64,000 nt of DNA. Origin: Filimonas sp. GTDB lineage: Bacteria > Bacteroidota > Bacteroidia > Chitinophagales > Chitinophagaceae. Made by a program: the position numbers and the translations under genes. Of the stretch, positions 1 through 8,679 are shown piece by piece (position 1 is the first letter of the stretch; each line of letters begins with the position of its first letter). The stretch lies in assembly GCA_017306865.1 (NCBI GenBank), contig JAFKHH010000011.1, forward strand, positions 1,116,001 to 1,180,000, given 5' to 3'. The notes under the pieces are model-generated. The model did not search any database, was not told where the DNA came from, and worked only from the letters and a program-made list of their open reading frames with translations.

Positions 1-1
1 A

Positions 2-538
2 GATATTTTTGAAGATAAGAACCGCGATGGATCTATAAACCCGGATGATCGCCAGATCTTCCAGGGCGCTATACCAAATCTTACATTCGGCCTTAACTCT
101 ACGTTGCGTTACAAACAGTTTGATCTTTCTGCTTCTTTCATTGGGCAGACAGGTGGTTACCTGGTAAACAATACTGCGCTGAACCTGAACATCAACAGCC
201 TAGCGTCTGACCGCAACGTGCTGAGGAAGTTCTACGAGGCAGGCGCTAATACTTCAAACCAGGTTCAGTTATCTTCTCTTTACCTGGAGAAATCAGATTT
301 TGTACGTCTGAACAACCTGCGCCTTGGTTATACTATCAGGCCAAATAATCTTACCTGGTTGCAGTCTGTAAACGTATATGTAGCAGCGCAAAACCTGTTT
401 ACTATTACGAAGTATTCCGGCTACGACCCTTTGGTTAACACAACTAAGACATTGGGTGGTAACCAGTCATTAGGTATTGATTATACAACTTACCCACCTG
501 CTAAAACGCTGATGGTTGGTGCTACAGTAAACTTTTAA
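2..538 (+). CDS. SusC/RagA family TonB-dependent outer-membrane transporter, C-terminal part (5' end outside window)
   Basis: The reading frame is open from base 2 and ends with TAA at 538, giving about 178 C-terminal residues. The fragment begins with a D-x-N-x-D-G loop followed by P-D-D-R and then beta-strand-rich sequence ending in V-N-F, as in the last strands of SusC-type barrels, which usually exceed 900 residues. SusC proteins import oligosaccharides or peptides across the outer membrane using TonB energy, capped by a SusD lipoprotein. The SusD gene follows 12 bases downstream in the same direction, so the pair is almost certainly co-transcribed. Substrate cannot be told from this fragment. 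Confidence 0.93.
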   Translation, partial: DIFEDKNRDGSINPDDRQIFQGAIPNLTFGLNSTLRYKQFDLSASFIGQTGGYLVNNTALNLNINSLASDRNVLRKFYEAGANTSNQVQLSSLYLEKSDFVRLNNLRLGYTIRPNNLTWLQSVNVYVAAQNLFTITKYSGYDPLVNTTKTLGGNQSLGIDYTTYPPAKTLMVGATVNF

Positions 539-550
539 ATTTTAGACACG

Positions 551-2302
551 ATGAAAAAGACAGCAATAAAATTATCTATTATACTGGCCGCGGTTGCAGT
601 AGCAACCAGTTGCACCAAATTACACGAAGACGTAATTGATGAAGTGCTTGGCTCAGGCAACGCCAGCCCGGAGAATGCTATAGCCGCTGCATACGGCAAC
701 TTAGGCGATGCTACGTTTGTAGACCACGGAAGTGTGTTTGCCATGCAGGAATATTGTACGGATGAGGCTTTGTTGCCTACGCGTGGCAGTGACTGGGGTG
801 ATGGTGGTAAATGGAGAACGATGCATGAGTTTACATGGGGTGCAGATGCAGCCGTTGTAACAACTACATGGGACCAGTTAAATGTAGGTATTACCAAGTC
901 GCTTACGGCTATCTCTACGATCAATGCTTCCGGCAATGCGAATAAGGCATTGTTGCTGGCAGAGGCAAAAGGTTTGCTCGCGTATTATACTTACACTGCA
1001 CTAGACCTGTTTGGTCAGGCGCCATACCGCGATCCGCTGACAGCGAATGCGCCACTGGTAATACGTAAAGCAGATAAAGCGATTGATGAACTGATCACTG
1101 AAGTAGAATCTCTACTACCTAATCTGGCAAACATGGGCGACCAGTCTACACACAACGGTCGCTTTACAAAGCAGGCGGCTTATGCTTTGCTTGCTGATAT
1201 GTACCTGAACCGCGCAGTATTGAAAGATCGCTATGCAGCTACGTTTAATTTTAACGAAGCGGCAGTAAGCGGGCAGGGAACAGATATGGATAAAGTGATC
1301 CAGTACTCATCTGAGATCATCAATAACCCTAAATTCAGCCTGGAAAGCAACTATTTCAGAAGCTTTGATATAGATAACCAGGGACGCCCTGAACTGGTGT
1401 TTGTGGTAGCACAAAAGATCAATACACTGCGCAACAGTGATAACGATTTTGCATACATGTCAATGGAGAGAAATCAAAAACCTTCTCCTGCTAACCGTGG
1501 TACAAATGCGAGTTGCGTTACGCCGGAGTTTTACCGCACATGGGATAACAACCATGATGATCCACGTTTTTCCCGTCGTTACCAGTACGCAGATGGTACA
1601 TGGTTTATGAACGATGGTACGGATGTAAGTGTGCCTGCAACAAGCATAGTGCCTAACAGCAATAACCTGCCTTGGTTCCATTTTAACCGTGGTTTACAGG
1701 TAGGACAGCAGTATGGCCCAATCTTGCTTTCAAACGGTACGTTTGATATGCTGAACGGACGTATTAAGGTTTCTAAATTGTATTGCGAAAAAAATACAAC
1801 ATTGGCTATGGATTTTACACCAGAGCTAAACTTCGATAATCCTGCACAGGCTGTATTTACACAAGCACAGATCAACCGTGGTGTACGTGTGTTCAAATAT
1901 GAATTTGATCCTGAGCGTGACAACTCTTCCAGCAATGTAGATATACCATTGTATCGCCTTGGTGGTATTTACTGTATGCGTGCCGAAGCGTTTTTCCGCA
2001 AAGGACAAACAGGCCAGGCATTAACAGATATTAACCTGCTGCGTACGAGCAGAACAAGGGAAGCGTTGTATAACAATGCACCGGGCGTGGCATTGACTGC
2101 GATCAATGAAACGACTTTGTATAACGAGATCGGTTTTGAAATGTACTGGGAAATGAACAGGAGAAAAGAAATGATCCGTTTCAATAAGTTTGATCTTGCC
2201 GGTACTGCTAAACCTGCATCTCAGCCTTACCGCCGTATCTACCCGATACCGCAAACAACACTGGATGCGTCCAAAGCATTTAAACAAAACGATAAGTACT
2301 AA
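551..2302 (+). CDS. SusD/RagB family surface nutrient-binding lipoprotein
   Basis: This 583-residue protein begins with a lipoprotein signal peptide whose lipobox ends in Cys21 (VATSC). N-terminal TPR-like helices follow, and the C-terminus carries the typical L-Y-R-L-G-x-I-Y-x-M-R-A-E-A-F and N-x-L-R-x-x-R blocks and the family's closing P-I-P-Q segment. Length matches SusD proteins. It caps the SusC barrel encoded just upstream and binds the imported ligand at the cell surface. An apparent Rho-independent terminator follows at once, so the transcription unit ends here. No glycoside hydrolase follows, so the substrate stays unknown. Confidence 0.96.
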   Translation: MKKTAIKLSIILAAVAVATSCTKLHEDVIDEVLGSGNASPENAIAAAYGNLGDATFVDHGSVFAMQEYCTDEALLPTRGSDWGDGGKWRTMHEFTWGADAAVVTTTWDQLNVGITKSLTAISTINASGNANKALLLAEAKGLLAYYTYTALDLFGQAPYRDPLTANAPLVIRKADKAIDELITEVESLLPNLANMGDQSTHNGRFTKQAAYALLADMYLNRAVLKDRYAATFNFNEAAVSGQGTDMDKVIQYSSEIINNPKFSLESNYFRSFDIDNQGRPELVFVVAQKINTLRNSDNDFAYMSMERNQKPSPANRGTNASCVTPEFYRTWDNNHDDPRFSRRYQYADGTWFMNDGTDVSVPATSIVPNSNNLPWFHFNRGLQVGQQYGPILLSNGTFDMLNGRIKVSKLYCEKNTTLAMDFTPELNFDNPAQAVFTQAQINRGVRVFKYEFDPERDNSSSNVDIPLYRLGGIYCMRAEAFFRKGQTGQALTDINLLRTSRTREALYNNAPGVALTAINETTLYNEIGFEMYWEMNRRKEMIRFNKFDLAGTAKPASQPYRRIYPIPQTTLDASKAFKQNDKY

Positions 2303-2318
2303 TCATTTTTCTCTTTAC

Positions 2319-2352
2319 AAAAAAGCCATCGCAGTATGCGGTGGCTTTTTTA
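2319..2352 (+). terminator. Rho-independent terminator after susD homologue
   Basis: An A-tract plus GCCATCGC pairs with GCGGTGGC (two G-U or near pairs) around a 5-base loop and runs directly into a T-tract. It starts 17 bases after the SusD stop codon and separates this unit from the convergent VOC gene. Because the A-tract mirrors the T-tract it may work in both directions. Confidence 0.78.
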
Positions 2353-2369
2353 TTGGTGTAGACGCTTGG

Positions 2370-2756
2370 CTACATGTGGAACACATTAAACTTGTGCCCA
2401 TCGGGGTCTGCAAATACAAAACCATAATAGCCTTCACCGAATGCTTCCGGCCTGGAAACGAGTGTGCCTCCGGCTTGTACTATTTCTTCCGCCCATTGAT
2501 TAACTTCTTCCTTTGTATCGGCAGAGAGTGTAAATATTATTTCATTGCCTGCTGTTGCATCGCTTATTGGCCCCTTCATCGCTGGCTCAAGTATCTCTGT
2601 CAAAAAGAAATGGATAATAAATTTTTCATCACCAAAAAAGAAACTCGTCAATTGATCGGATTCTCCATTTTGTTTAAAACCAAGTTGCTTATAGAACTTA
2701 GTCGTACGTTCTAAATTCCGGACACTGAAATTTGCCCATATTTTTTTTGTTTTCAT
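2370..2756 (-). CDS. VOC-superfamily (glyoxalase/bleomycin-resistance fold) protein
   Basis: The 128 residues show the VOC pattern: an opening N-F-S-V-R-N-L-E-R-T-T-K-F-Y-K-Q-L-G-F module, a central strand region, and a second half ending in G-Y-Y-G-F-V-F-A-D-P-D-G-H-K-F-N-V. The D-P-D-G-H block is the usual C-terminal signature. Family members are metal-dependent lyases, dioxygenases or drug-binding proteins. Sequence alone does not tell which, and the N-terminal half lacks an obvious His ligand, so it may be a binding protein rather than a glyoxalase. It is a single gene, convergent with SusD and divergent from the esterase gene. Confidence 0.85.
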   Translation of the reverse strand: MKTKKIWANFSVRNLERTTKFYKQLGFKQNGESDQLTSFFFGDEKFIIHFFLTEILEPAMKGPISDATAGNEIIFTLSADTKEEVNQWAEEIVQAGGTLVSRPEAFGEGYYGFVFADPDGHKFNVFHM

Positions 2757-2942
2757 ACACTGATGATTTTAGTTTTTACAATGCACAATTAAGTAGCGCT
2801 TTCTTTTTCAAAACTAGTTCATACACACAACCGGGAAGGTGGTGGTTTGCGAACTTTTAAGGGGTAATTGCGTCATAATATGCCTGCAGGCGTTGGTATT
2901 TTAAATATCTTGTCATGTATTTATAAAGAATTCCACCAGGCA

Positions 2943-4502
2943 ATGAAGCGCTATTTAAAGAACTATATTTTCTTCCTTTTATTTACATCCGCCTTGCAGT
3001 TGCATGCTCAAAAGCCGGATGCAATAACGGAAAAATCCGTAACAATAGAAAGTGGGCAGGTGTCGGGTGTGATAGATAAGTCGGTGAAAGTATTTAGAGG
3101 CATACCGTACGCTGCGCCACCCATTGGTAACAACAGGTGGCGGGCGCCGGAACCTGTTGCAACATGGAGCGGTATAAAACCATGTAGCAAATTTGGCCCC
3201 AACGCTATGCAAGGCGCACCCGTTCCCTTTAGTGTATATACGGAAGAGTATTTAATTCCTGCCGGTGGCGACATGAGTGAAGATTGTCTTTACCTCAATA
3301 TATGGACGGATGCTACGCGTACGAATGAAAAACGTCCTGTTGTTGTCTTCATACATGGTGGTGGATTTACCGGAGGTTCAGGCTCTGTCGTTATTTACGA
3401 TGGTGTAGCCATGGCTAAAAAAGGAGTTGTGTTTGTAACGATCAACTATCGTTTAGGGCTGTTCGGCTTTCTTGCACATCCTGCTTTACAGAAAGAATCA
3501 ACTAATGGTATGGCCGCTGGTAACTATGGTATAATGGACCAGGTAACAGCATTGCAATGGGTACAAAAAAATATTCAGCAGTTTGGCGGTGACCCGCGCA
3601 ACGTAACTATTGCAGGGCAGTCTGCTGGCGCCCACAGTGTAAATGTGCTGAGCGCCACACCGCTTGCAAAAGGATTGTTTCAAAAAATGATTGCAGAGAG
3701 TGGCGGCAGAGTCGTAAAGGGATTGAGCAATATAGGTACGCTTGCTGAGGCGGAAGAAAAAGCGGTGCAGTTTATGCACGCAGCCGGCGCATCGTCCTTA
3801 GAGGAGTTACGTACAATGCCTGCAAGTAAGTTAATGGCTGCTTACAAAGGGCAGGGTGGGCTGATTGTAGATGGCTATGTATTGAAGGAGCCGGTGTACA
3901 GTGTATATGAAAAAAGAGCGCAGGTGCATGTGCCATTATTGACAGGTTACAATGAAGGTGACGGAGCCAGTGGTGCCAATACAACCATTGCTTCTTATAA
4001 AGAAATGGTGGCAAAATTATATGGGACGGATAGCAGTCATATACTGCAGCTATATCCTGCCGGTACACAAGAGGAAGCTAAGCATTCCTTTACCAGCTTA
4101 ACAAGGGACAGGCAGTATGGCGCGCAGAATTATACCTGGGCAAAAATGCAGAGCGAAGAATCGCCTGTGTTTATGTATTATTTTAAAAGGAAAGTGCCGG
4201 AGAATGCAGCCGCTTCTGCATATAGCGCATTTCATACAGCAGAAGCGCCGTACGCTTATGGCAACCTGCAATATGTAAAACGTCCATTTACTATAGCAGA
4301 TACGCAACTGTCCGAAACTATGTTAGCTTACTGGGTCAATTTTGCAAAGACGGGTAACCCTAACGGAAATGGATTGCCACTATGGCCTGGGTTTTCTGCA
4401 AAAGAGAATAAAGTGATCCTATTGGATAGTACAATTTCATCAGGCATTCATCCCGGTAAAGAAGGCGTGGAATATATTTATCAAAAATCTATCGCGCAAT
4501 AA
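2943..4502 (+). CDS. Secreted type B carboxylesterase
   Basis: Start chosen at the ATG at 2943 because it opens a clean signal peptide (MKRYLKN... cleaved after L-H-A-Q). In-frame TTG and ATG codons lie further upstream without such a peptide. The mature protein of about 495 residues carries the two carboxylesterase B signatures: E-D-C-L-Y-L-N (113-119) and G-Q-S-A-G with nucleophile Ser227. The oxyanion segment H-G-G-G is at 138-141, and a C-terminal F-H-T-A-E-A-P-Y-A-Y-G supplies the likely catalytic His. It should hydrolyse carboxylic esters in the periplasm or outside the cell; natural substrate unknown. Monocistronic. Confidence 0.9.
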   Translation: MKRYLKNYIFFLLFTSALQLHAQKPDAITEKSVTIESGQVSGVIDKSVKVFRGIPYAAPPIGNNRWRAPEPVATWSGIKPCSKFGPNAMQGAPVPFSVYTEEYLIPAGGDMSEDCLYLNIWTDATRTNEKRPVVVFIHGGGFTGGSGSVVIYDGVAMAKKGVVFVTINYRLGLFGFLAHPALQKESTNGMAAGNYGIMDQVTALQWVQKNIQQFGGDPRNVTIAGQSAGAHSVNVLSATPLAKGLFQKMIAESGGRVVKGLSNIGTLAEAEEKAVQFMHAAGASSLEELRTMPASKLMAAYKGQGGLIVDGYVLKEPVYSVYEKRAQVHVPLLTGYNEGDGASGANTTIASYKEMVAKLYGTDSSHILQLYPAGTQEEAKHSFTSLTRDRQYGAQNYTWAKMQSEESPVFMYYFKRKVPENAAASAYSAFHTAEAPYAYGNLQYVKRPFTIADTQLSETMLAYWVNFAKTGNPNGNGLPLWPGFSAKENKVILLDSTISSGIHPGKEGVEYIYQKSIAQ

Positions 4503-4506
4503 AAAG

Positions 4507-4547
4507 AAAGAGGCAGTATCTCATTGTCTCTTTGCATACGTTTTTTT
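4507..4547 (+). terminator. Possible terminator after carboxylesterase
   Basis: AAAGAGGCA pairs with TGTCTCTTT (one G-U pair) over an 8-base loop, and a run of seven T starts eight bases after the stem. The gap before the T-run makes this a weak candidate. It lies between convergent genes. Confidence 0.45.
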
Positions 4548-4554
4548 ATCACTA

Positions 4555-5397
4555 TTACTGTAGCGCTGCAGACTGTGCAATAAACTCTTCCTGTGTTAAC
4601 TCTCCTGCGGAAAAGCGATATTCAAGCAATATCTTTTTTTCTTTTTGTGTGACCGGTCTGTTATAGATCGTTTGCAATATTTCTGCTTCGTGTAATAATG
4701 GTATCAGTATGTTTTGCCGCTTACTGAATGCTTCAAAATAACGGACACCCAGTATTCTTTGTGAGGCAGCATTGAAATGGATCTGGTCACCGTTAGCAGT
4801 TAGTCCTGTAGCTGTAACATAATAACAATCCGGTTGCGCATGTGCAAATGCAAGCAGCGCATCGTTTATTAATTTGTACGAAGTAAAATATTGACCATAC
4901 AATCCCGTAGTTAAAAAATCTCCAAGACCACCAACGATCAATGGAATATCCGGTACATCCAGCTCAGCGCGCAGTTGTGTAATGAGGGCAGCAAACTTTT
5001 CTGCATATAGAGTTGCACGGTCAGGAAAACAGTCGCTTTCCCCCTGGTGCCAGAGTATGCCGCTAAGCCGGCTAGAACGTTGCGCCAGTTTGGCCTGCGC
5101 TACAGCATTGTCATAAAGTACGCCGCCTGCTGCCCACTCATCCAGGTTTGTTCCTCCATCTGCACAAGGTATCAGTCCTATTTCTGCGGCAGGCTGCTGC
5201 AAACGCCATGCGGCTGCAAATGATGCTGCCAACCCTATACCTGCAGTAGGCCTGTCGTTATGAAGTGGTTCTGACATAACCTGCCATCTGCCATTGCGCA
5301 GCGCATGTATGCCTTCGTTGAAAATGGGAGGCACCTCTTTTGTAAAACCGCGCCCAGCCATGTTTGACTGCCCAATTAATAGAAATGAATGGATCAT
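4555..5397 (-). CDS. SGNH-fold acetylesterase (sialate O-acetylesterase/SASA domain family)
   Basis: The 280-residue protein starts with L-L-I-G-Q-S-N-M-A-G, in which Ser11 of the G-Q-S-N block is the expected nucleophile. G-I-L-W-H-Q-G-E-S-D forms the second SGNH block, and D-Q-I-H-F-N carries the catalytic Asp/His pair. Family members remove acetyl groups from sialic acid or from xylan-type polysaccharides. No signal peptide is visible, so it is probably cytoplasmic. A C-terminal extension of about 60 residues after the catalytic His is unassigned. It lies 35 bases downstream of a TetR gene in the same direction and is likely controlled with it. Confidence 0.9.
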   Translation of the reverse strand: MIHSFLLIGQSNMAGRGFTKEVPPIFNEGIHALRNGRWQVMSEPLHNDRPTAGIGLAASFAAAWRLQQPAAEIGLIPCADGGTNLDEWAAGGVLYDNAVAQAKLAQRSSRLSGILWHQGESDCFPDRATLYAEKFAALITQLRAELDVPDIPLIVGGLGDFLTTGLYGQYFTSYKLINDALLAFAHAQPDCYYVTATGLTANGDQIHFNAASQRILGVRYFEAFSKRQNILIPLLHEAEILQTIYNRPVTQKEKKILLEYRFSAGELTQEEFIAQSAALQ

Positions 5398-5432
5398 TGT
5401 TTTTATTTGTTCGTTAAACGCCGTAGACCAGC

Positions 5433-5984
5433 TTAGTCAATACCTATACTTCTGCGGAATGAATACCACGCCAGTTTTTTTACATCGTTAGGCGCTATAT
5501 CGCCAGATTGTAATGCAGCTATAGTAGAAGTGATCATACCTGTAAACAGTATGCGTATCCACGCTACAGATAATTTATCATTGATGATCTGCCGCTGCTG
5601 TAACGCAGGCACCAGGCCAAACCAGTTGTCCCTTGCTGACTCATAAGCCGTGTTAGTTGCATACTGCATGGTGTTACCGGTAGCAGATTGTGCATGTAGC
5701 TTCGTAAGGAATGCATATTTCGCACCGCAGTCAATGCCTGCATACAACATTCGCTCCAGTTGTATTACGGGATCTGTTGTGCTATTATAAGCATCCAGCA
5801 TTGCAGATTGCCAGGTCTGCATCATATCTGTTGTGCATGCACCTATTAAAGACGTTCTGTCTTTAAAATAGCGATGCAACGTACGCCTGCTAAGGCCAGC
5901 CTTTACGGCAATCTTATCCAGTGGTGCTGAAAAGTCCTCATTCAGTACGCTGATAGCGCTGTCTATGATCTTTTGTCTACTCAT
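5433..5984 (-). CDS. TetR/AcrR family transcriptional repressor
   Basis: The open frame runs further upstream, but the ATG at 5984 (M-S-R-Q-K-I-I-D-S-A) is chosen because the helix-turn-helix begins there. It gives a normal 183-residue TetR protein. The DNA-binding helices cover about residues 22-45 (D-K-I-A-V-K-A-G-L-S-R-R-T-L-H-R-Y-F). The C-terminal ligand domain is not specific enough to name a ligand. A perfect 13-bp inverted repeat lies 18 bases upstream of the start and is a convincing autoregulatory operator. The acetylesterase follows after 35 bases, so the regulator probably controls it in a two-gene operon. Confidence 0.9.
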   Translation of the reverse strand: MSRQKIIDSAISVLNEDFSAPLDKIAVKAGLSRRTLHRYFKDRTSLIGACTTDMMQTWQSAMLDAYNSTTDPVIQLERMLYAGIDCGAKYAFLTKLHAQSATGNTMQYATNTAYESARDNWFGLVPALQQRQIINDKLSVAWIRILFTGMITSTIAALQSGDIAPNDVKKLAWYSFRRSIGID

Positions 5985-6002
5985 ACGGTAGCGCAAAAAT
6001 AG

Positions 6003-6032
6003 GCCAAATGTCACAATTATGTGACATTTGGC
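6003..6032. promoter_or_regulatory. Palindromic operator upstream of the TetR gene
   Basis: GCCAAATGTCACA (6003-6015), spacer ATTA, and its perfect reverse complement TGTGACATTTGGC (6020-6032). The site lies 18 bases upstream of the TetR start codon and 26 bases past the stop of the neighbouring HExxH gene. Length and symmetry fit a TetR dimer site. A transcription terminator is less likely because neither side has a T-tract. Confidence 0.72.
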
Positions 6033-6058
6033 TGAAAATACATTCCTGTAGTAATTTA

Positions 6059-7702
6059 TTATCCTGCTTTTCCGGATTTGATTAGAAAATCTCCGTTTGC
6101 CAGCTTTTCTACAATCCACCCATCGTTCAGTTCTATCTCGTATACGTCCCCTGTAATGTGTTGCCCTTCGATCTTTACAGGCGCAGGGAATATAACCGTT
6201 TTAAAATCGCTTAGTATAAGTATGCCTGCATTACCCAGGTATGCCTTTTCGTTCAGGGTTTTGAATTTACCAAAGTTCTTACCAGACTTATCCCTGCCAC
6301 TAATGCTGGAATAGACAGTGCCTATTCCTGGCAATTCTATTGTGCCATTCATATTGTAAGTCAAACCATAATTGTCATTGTCTGTCATTACCGCCTTTAA
6401 TGTTGGTTTGCGTTGCAATAGGTTAGTGTAATAAGCTTGTAAAGAATCGTTTCTTTTACGACGTTCTACTTCTTCGTTATGGATCTGCGTAAAGTTATTT
6501 CTTAGCCTGGCCATCTCAACCACGCTTTCACCTGTTGTTATTTTCTTTTGCGCTTCATAAATGGAAAGAAAATTATAGACCTTCTTCAGGCCCGCTTTCC
6601 ATGGAATGCCGAGATAGTCATAGATAAGTCCGTAAGCCACACCGGTTGCATAAGGAAAAGGGCGCGTGTATGTTTGTGCTGCTTCACGCTGATCTATCTC
6701 ACTGATAGCCGCCTGGTATTTATTGCTTTCTGAGGATAATGCAAAACCTGTATAGTTTGCCAGCCCCTCCAGTGTTTCAATTTCCAGTTCATTCTGCAGG
6801 AAATTTTTGTAGGCATTCTGCCGTAGTTTACGAAAGAGTAGCGCATCTTCCAGGCAAGATCGTATATCCTTATTCGCTGCTTTATTCTTTATGCCTGTTA
6901 ATGCACGACGGAGAGCCGCGTATTCCAGCCGCAGCCATTGGCGCGTATCATAATTGTCAAGGTACTTGATCGCATCGCCTTTCAGCTTTATGTTCTTTTG
7001 TTGCAGTAAGTGAAACAATTCGTGTATGATCGTAATGGAGTGATCTGAAACATAGTTGCTCAATACAATAGCATAGTCTTGTCCCATGTATGATTGAACG
7101 GTATTTACAAACACAAAAGTGCCCGCGGGTACAGCAGCAGAAAAAAGTCGTCCATCTGTCGTCTTGCTTCCGGGAAAAGCAGTAGTGCTATATATCGTAT
7201 TGTCATAATCCAGGATCAATATATGGTCATCCCAAACCTGTTGACCCCAGAGTTTACCGCCATCCGCTTTTAAAAGTTGCTGCGCATTAGTTAGTTCAGT
7301 TGCATAAGTAGCCCGTCGGCGTTCCGGCGCTGTTGCCTTATTTTTTTTCACGATCTCAGTCAGCGGCGCCCACCTCGCATCTGCATGTATTTCGGATAGG
7401 TCACTGTCGCTTGATAAATGACTGTCGTTGTCATAAAAGCATTTGTTGGCTAAATGATAAAGAATATCAAAAGCCCTTTCTTTATGGTGGTCTAAGGCAT
7501 AGATACAGGCAATGTTATAAAGCCTTTGCGGGTCCATAGACAAGCTAAATACCTTGTCGATCTCTTGTGCCGCTGCATGATAGTTTTTGGCATCATACAA
7601 CTTCATCGCATGGCTATAAACAGCCTGGGTATCACTTTGTGAAAAAGCGTGTTGCACTCCTGTGAGAAGGAGGGACAGAAGAATGGGTAAATGGGGTTTC
7701 AT
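6059..7702 (-). CDS. Secreted TPR/HExxH putative zinc metalloprotein (unnamed family)
   Basis: A 547-residue protein with a signal peptide cleaved near A-F-S-Q (residue 21). Residues 25-95 form one or two TPR-like helical repeats. The centre has H-E-L-F-H at 227-231, followed about 80 residues later by E-T-L-E-G-L-A-N-Y-T-G, in which Glu312 could be the third zinc ligand. This spacing resembles gluzincin peptidases. A conserved R-Q-W-L-R-L-E-Y-A-A-L segment lies between. The C-terminal 150 residues are beta-rich and may bind substrate or lipid. I cannot name a peptidase family. It is divergent from an AraC gene. Confidence 0.88.
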   Translation of the reverse strand: MKPHLPILLSLLLTGVQHAFSQSDTQAVYSHAMKLYDAKNYHAAAQEIDKVFSLSMDPQRLYNIACIYALDHHKERAFDILYHLANKCFYDNDSHLSSDSDLSEIHADARWAPLTEIVKKNKATAPERRRATYATELTNAQQLLKADGGKLWGQQVWDDHILILDYDNTIYSTTAFPGSKTTDGRLFSAAVPAGTFVFVNTVQSYMGQDYAIVLSNYVSDHSITIIHELFHLLQQKNIKLKGDAIKYLDNYDTRQWLRLEYAALRRALTGIKNKAANKDIRSCLEDALLFRKLRQNAYKNFLQNELEIETLEGLANYTGFALSSESNKYQAAISEIDQREAAQTYTRPFPYATGVAYGLIYDYLGIPWKAGLKKVYNFLSIYEAQKKITTGESVVEMARLRNNFTQIHNEEVERRKRNDSLQAYYTNLLQRKPTLKAVMTDNDNYGLTYNMNGTIELPGIGTVYSSISGRDKSGKNFGKFKTLNEKAYLGNAGILILSDFKTVIFPAPVKIEGQHITGDVYEIELNDGWIVEKLANGDFLIKSGKAG

Positions 7703-7831
7703 AACCTGTTTGATTAATTAAGGTTATAAAGAGCGCGAATAGTTTTGGAAAATAAGGTTAACCAGGGCTAAACAACGTTAATGAACGTTATTCATTTGAT
7801 TAGTAATTTTAAGCTGTAAAGTTGAAACGCA

Positions 7832-8608
7832 ATGAACAGGAAAGACCTGAGTGATTATAAGCGGTTAAGCCTTTTGGATGGAGTAGAGCTGCTCTATGCC
7901 CGCAATCATACATTGGATTTTCCCAGCCATACCCACAATACCTTCAATATTGCGTTAATCATTAACCAGTCGTTTAATGCAAAACTGCCCGATAAATTTT
8001 TACAGGCGCCGGTAGGTACCTTGTGCATTACCAACCCGGACGAGGTGCATGCTACGCCTTGCGATAAGAGTACAGGCAACTCTTTTATTACATTTTACAT
8101 TCCACCGGATGTATTAACGCGGATCAACAAAGGCAACCCGGTCTTTTTCAAAGACAAGGTTATTTACCATAAAAAACTATTTGCCTCATTTTATTATTTA
8201 TCGCAGAACCTGTCTGTAGCCTCTGGCAGGTTTGAAACTTTGCTAACGGCGTCATTGACGGCATTGGTGCGCGAGTATGCAACAGAAATTACTTTTGCGA
8301 ATGCAACTTCCCGGCTATTTCATACATTTCTTGCGGAGGAGTCTTTTAAAAAATTCTCTCTTGATAAAGCTGCCAAAAACCTGGGGCTGGATAAGTATAA
8401 ATTTCTACGGCTTTTTAAACAGGAGACGGGCTTAACACCCAATAGCTTTGTTATTTTAAAGCGCATAGAGACGGCAAAAAAGCTGATACTTGCGCAGAAT
8501 GACCTGTTGGATGTAGCGCTCTCTTCCGGCTTTTACGACGCGGCGCACCTGATACGGGAGTTTAAAAAATATACAGGTGTAACGCCCCGTATTTACAGGG
8601 ACGCATAA
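7832..8608 (+). CDS. AraC family transcriptional regulator with cupin sensor domain
   Basis: 258 residues. The N-terminal half has the H-x-H-x-x-x-x-x-A-L-I cupin pattern (S-H-T-H-N-T-F-N-I-A-L-I) and P-D-E-V-H. The last 95 residues contain the two AraC helix-turn-helix units, ending in G-F-Y-D-A-A-H-L-I-R-E-F-K-K-Y-T-G-V-T-P. It is divergent from the HExxH gene, and the S41 peptidase gene follows in the same direction after 71 bases with its own promoter. The intergenic region upstream holds two AACGTT hexamers four bases apart (7774-7789) as a candidate binding site. Effector unknown. Confidence 0.92.
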   Translation: MNRKDLSDYKRLSLLDGVELLYARNHTLDFPSHTHNTFNIALIINQSFNAKLPDKFLQAPVGTLCITNPDEVHATPCDKSTGNSFITFYIPPDVLTRINKGNPVFFKDKVIYHKKLFASFYYLSQNLSVASGRFETLLTASLTALVREYATEITFANATSRLFHTFLAEESFKKFSLDKAAKNLGLDKYKFLRLFKQETGLTPNSFVILKRIETAKKLILAQNDLLDVALSSGFYDAAHLIREFKKYTGVTPRIYRDA

Positions 8609-8628
8609 CCGCCTGCAATATTGTACAA

Positions 8629-8657
8629 TTGGAATACTGCCATATGTAATAGTTTTG
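8629..8657 (+). promoter_or_regulatory. Bacteroidota-type promoter for the S41 peptidase gene
   Basis: TTG at 8629-8631 (-33 region) and TAGTTTTG at 8650-8657, a perfect match to TAnnTTTG (-7), separated by 18 bases and lying 22 bases before the start codon. The spacing is inside the normal range for this phylum. Confidence 0.6.
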
Positions 8658-8679
8658 TACTTATACACTTCTGTTACGT

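Noticed and set aside
2190-2714. 174-codon plus-strand frame spanning the SusD end and the VOC gene
   Set aside because: It overlaps the SusD C-terminus, runs through the terminator hairpin and is antisense to the VOC gene.
6003-6032. Terminator of the HExxH gene
   Set aside because: The stem is AT-rich at its base without a T-tract, and its position relative to the TetR start favours an operator, though dual use is possible.
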